DNA of 64,000 bases from Puffinus mauretanicus (lineage: Eukaryota; Chordata; Aves; Procellariiformes; Procellariidae). The DNA is taken from positions 3,422,001 through 3,486,000 of the forward strand of contig JAJKFH010000948.1 in NCBI GenBank assembly GCA_023333565.1, written 5' to 3'. Below the pieces are notes generated by a model. That model was given only the letters and a program-made list of their open reading frames with translations, made no database searches and was not told the DNA's origin. The position numbers were made by a program, and so were the translations under genes. This document shows, in pieces, positions 62,884 through 64,000 of this stretch. Each line of letters opens with the position of its first letter. The stretch's first letter is position 1.

Positions 62884-63768
62884 CTATAGAGAAAATGAAT
62901 TACCGTTAAATCCACACTAAAGCCTCAACAGAAGAGAATTAGTGCACATGCAATACAGATTTAATTTACAGGACACTGGGGGCTGGGCAAGTTTAATGCA
63001 AGGATGAGAAAAAGAAATGCAACTTTGAAGGAAGCTAATCTACAAGCAGCAGCTCATTTCAGTTGGCTTAAAACACAAGCCAGATGTTAATGATGAAAGC
63101 TCAGTATCTAAAAAAAAAAAAGAAAAAAAAGAAAAAAAAAAAGAAAAAAATGACAGAAAAAATGAAAGTCTGATATGTTTCTGCTCAGGCAAAACACCAG
63201 GCACTCAGTAAATCAAGCAGTATTTCCCTCCCGTACATAAAGCACCAGCTAGTGCTTCAGTAATGACTCCTGTTCCCTAAGAGACGAGCATGTGGGAAAA
63301 CTTGTACTGCAGCTGTCTGTCCACAAGACACTATAAACAAGTTACATCAGTTTTCATTGCAAGAGGTCCTGCCTCTTGTATATTCTGCAATTAAACTTAC
63401 TGGGAGCAAGCCATTAGTCAGAGCCCCAGCCTCTTCCATGTGGGGAAGCATTTAATTTGACATATTCCTCCTCAGAGACTGGTTTTGCAAACTGGCAGTA
63501 AAGTTCTGGTGGGTCTGCTTTCCCCCTCAACTTTCCTCTGGACACTAGGGGGACAGAGAAGCAGTGGTAGAAGGTTGTTGTGAATGTGACAGTTTTGCTA
63601 AAGATGGATATTGACTTTCAGATCTGCATGCTTGCAGTGTGATTGCTTCAGGTCGGAGCTAAGCTATACTGTGACCAGCACTGCACTAACATCATAGCAC
63701 ACTCTGTGTTTTGGCTCTCAACAGACACTTACTAATTACAAAAATAGAAAAGAAGAGAAGATAGCTAC
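62884..63768 (-). other. GRB10: GRB10 intron
   Basis: This 885-bp intron carries an A-rich simple repeat at 63,110-63,150 and nothing else I recognise. Confidence 0.85.
63110..63150. repeat. A-rich simple repeat (A8-11 G units)
   Basis: Runs of 8-12 A separated by single G, about 41 bases in total, in a GRB10 intron. Confidence 0.9.
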
Positions 63769-63885
63769 CCTCCAAGCATGTCCTTCTTCCAAGGCAGCAC
63801 TCTGTGCTTCAGCAGGATTTTCAATAACTCTTCCTATTTGCCCCGAAAAATCCATTGCTACTAGTGAGTTTTCAGATACACTTCT
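63769..63885 (-). CDS. GRB10: GRB10 exon: BPS region
   Basis: This 117-bp exon of 39 codons encodes [20 protein letters not shown] then [19 protein letters not shown]. It has acceptor CTTTTCAG and donor GTAGCT. This is the core of the BPS (between PH and SH2) segment, which in GRB10/14 binds the activated insulin-receptor kinase as a pseudosubstrate. The exon is in phase 0 at both ends. Sequence from 63,886 to the right edge is the next intron. Confidence 0.97.
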
Positions 63886-64000
63886 CTGAAAAGGAATTTT
63901 CACTTGTTTCAAAAAACAGGGAAAGAAAAAACCAGCTTGAGAGTTTCATTTCAAAATGTGTTGGTTTCAGAAGACTGTCCAAAGTTATCCTTCAACAGCA

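Larger units (their letters stand above)
54925..64000 (-). other. GRB10: GRB10 gene span (partial): last five exons and 3' UTR
   Basis: GRB10 is a cytoplasmic adaptor of the GRB7/10/14 family that binds activated insulin and IGF1 receptors and dampens their signalling. Five exons encode the last 170 residues: end of the BPS region and the complete SH2 domain. Exon lengths of 117, 67, 88, 94 and 147 coding bases join in frame to 513 bp including the stop. Sequence identity to the mammalian GRB10 C-terminus is high throughout, and the [11 protein letters not shown] spacer and the C-terminal [11 protein letters not shown] point to GRB10 rather than GRB7 or GRB14. The 5' exons (RA and PH domains) lie beyond the right edge. 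Confidence 0.96.

Noticed and set aside
1..64000. CRISPR array, prokaryotic operon or tRNA/rRNA genes
   Set aside because: No regularly spaced identical repeats with unique spacers, no ribosomal or tRNA-like sequence, and all gene structure is vertebrate and intron-containing.

Overview
The window reads as avian nuclear DNA. Two vertebrate genes are cut by its edges and four CR1 LINE insertions lie between and inside them. The CR1 copies end in the bird-type ATTCTATGA octamer-like tail. There is no bacterial or viral gene organisation. Almost all long open frames are either CR1 or chance frames in introns and intergenic DNA.

Left half (1 to about 30,300, minus strand): the 5' half of DDC, aromatic L-amino-acid decarboxylase. 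Five coding exons are clear (exons 2 to 6, residues 1-238 of about 480). All have GT/AG sites and compatible phases, and together they give 714 bp of uninterrupted coding sequence. The remaining exons, including the one with the PLP lysine, lie beyond position 1. A non-coding exon 1 with a TATA box is predicted at 30,214-30,287. Intron 5 carries a 5'-truncated young CR1. Intron 2 carries an old CR1 that was itself invaded by another CR1.

Middle (about 30,450 to 54,920): intergenic DNA of about 24 kb. It holds a nearly full-length, frameshifted CR1 (about 34,340-38,293), a degenerate 36-bp tandem repeat in an LTR-like stretch (about 38,640-39,420), a second weak LTR-like stretch (about 43,000-43,560), a CpG-rich block (about 49,740-51,150), and otherwise unremarkable AT-rich sequence.

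Right end (about 54,925 to 64,000, minus strand): the 3' end of GRB10. Five exons encode the last 170 residues (BPS region and SH2 domain), followed by a 3' UTR of about 3 kb. The neighbouring order (GRB10 upstream of DDC, same strand) is the vertebrate arrangement.

No new biological system is visible. The points most worth checking are Ala at DDC position 82, where Thr is expected in the substrate pocket; the nested CR1; two very similar direct CR1 copies flanking DDC exons 1-5; the CpG-rich intergenic block; and the predicted DDC promoter.
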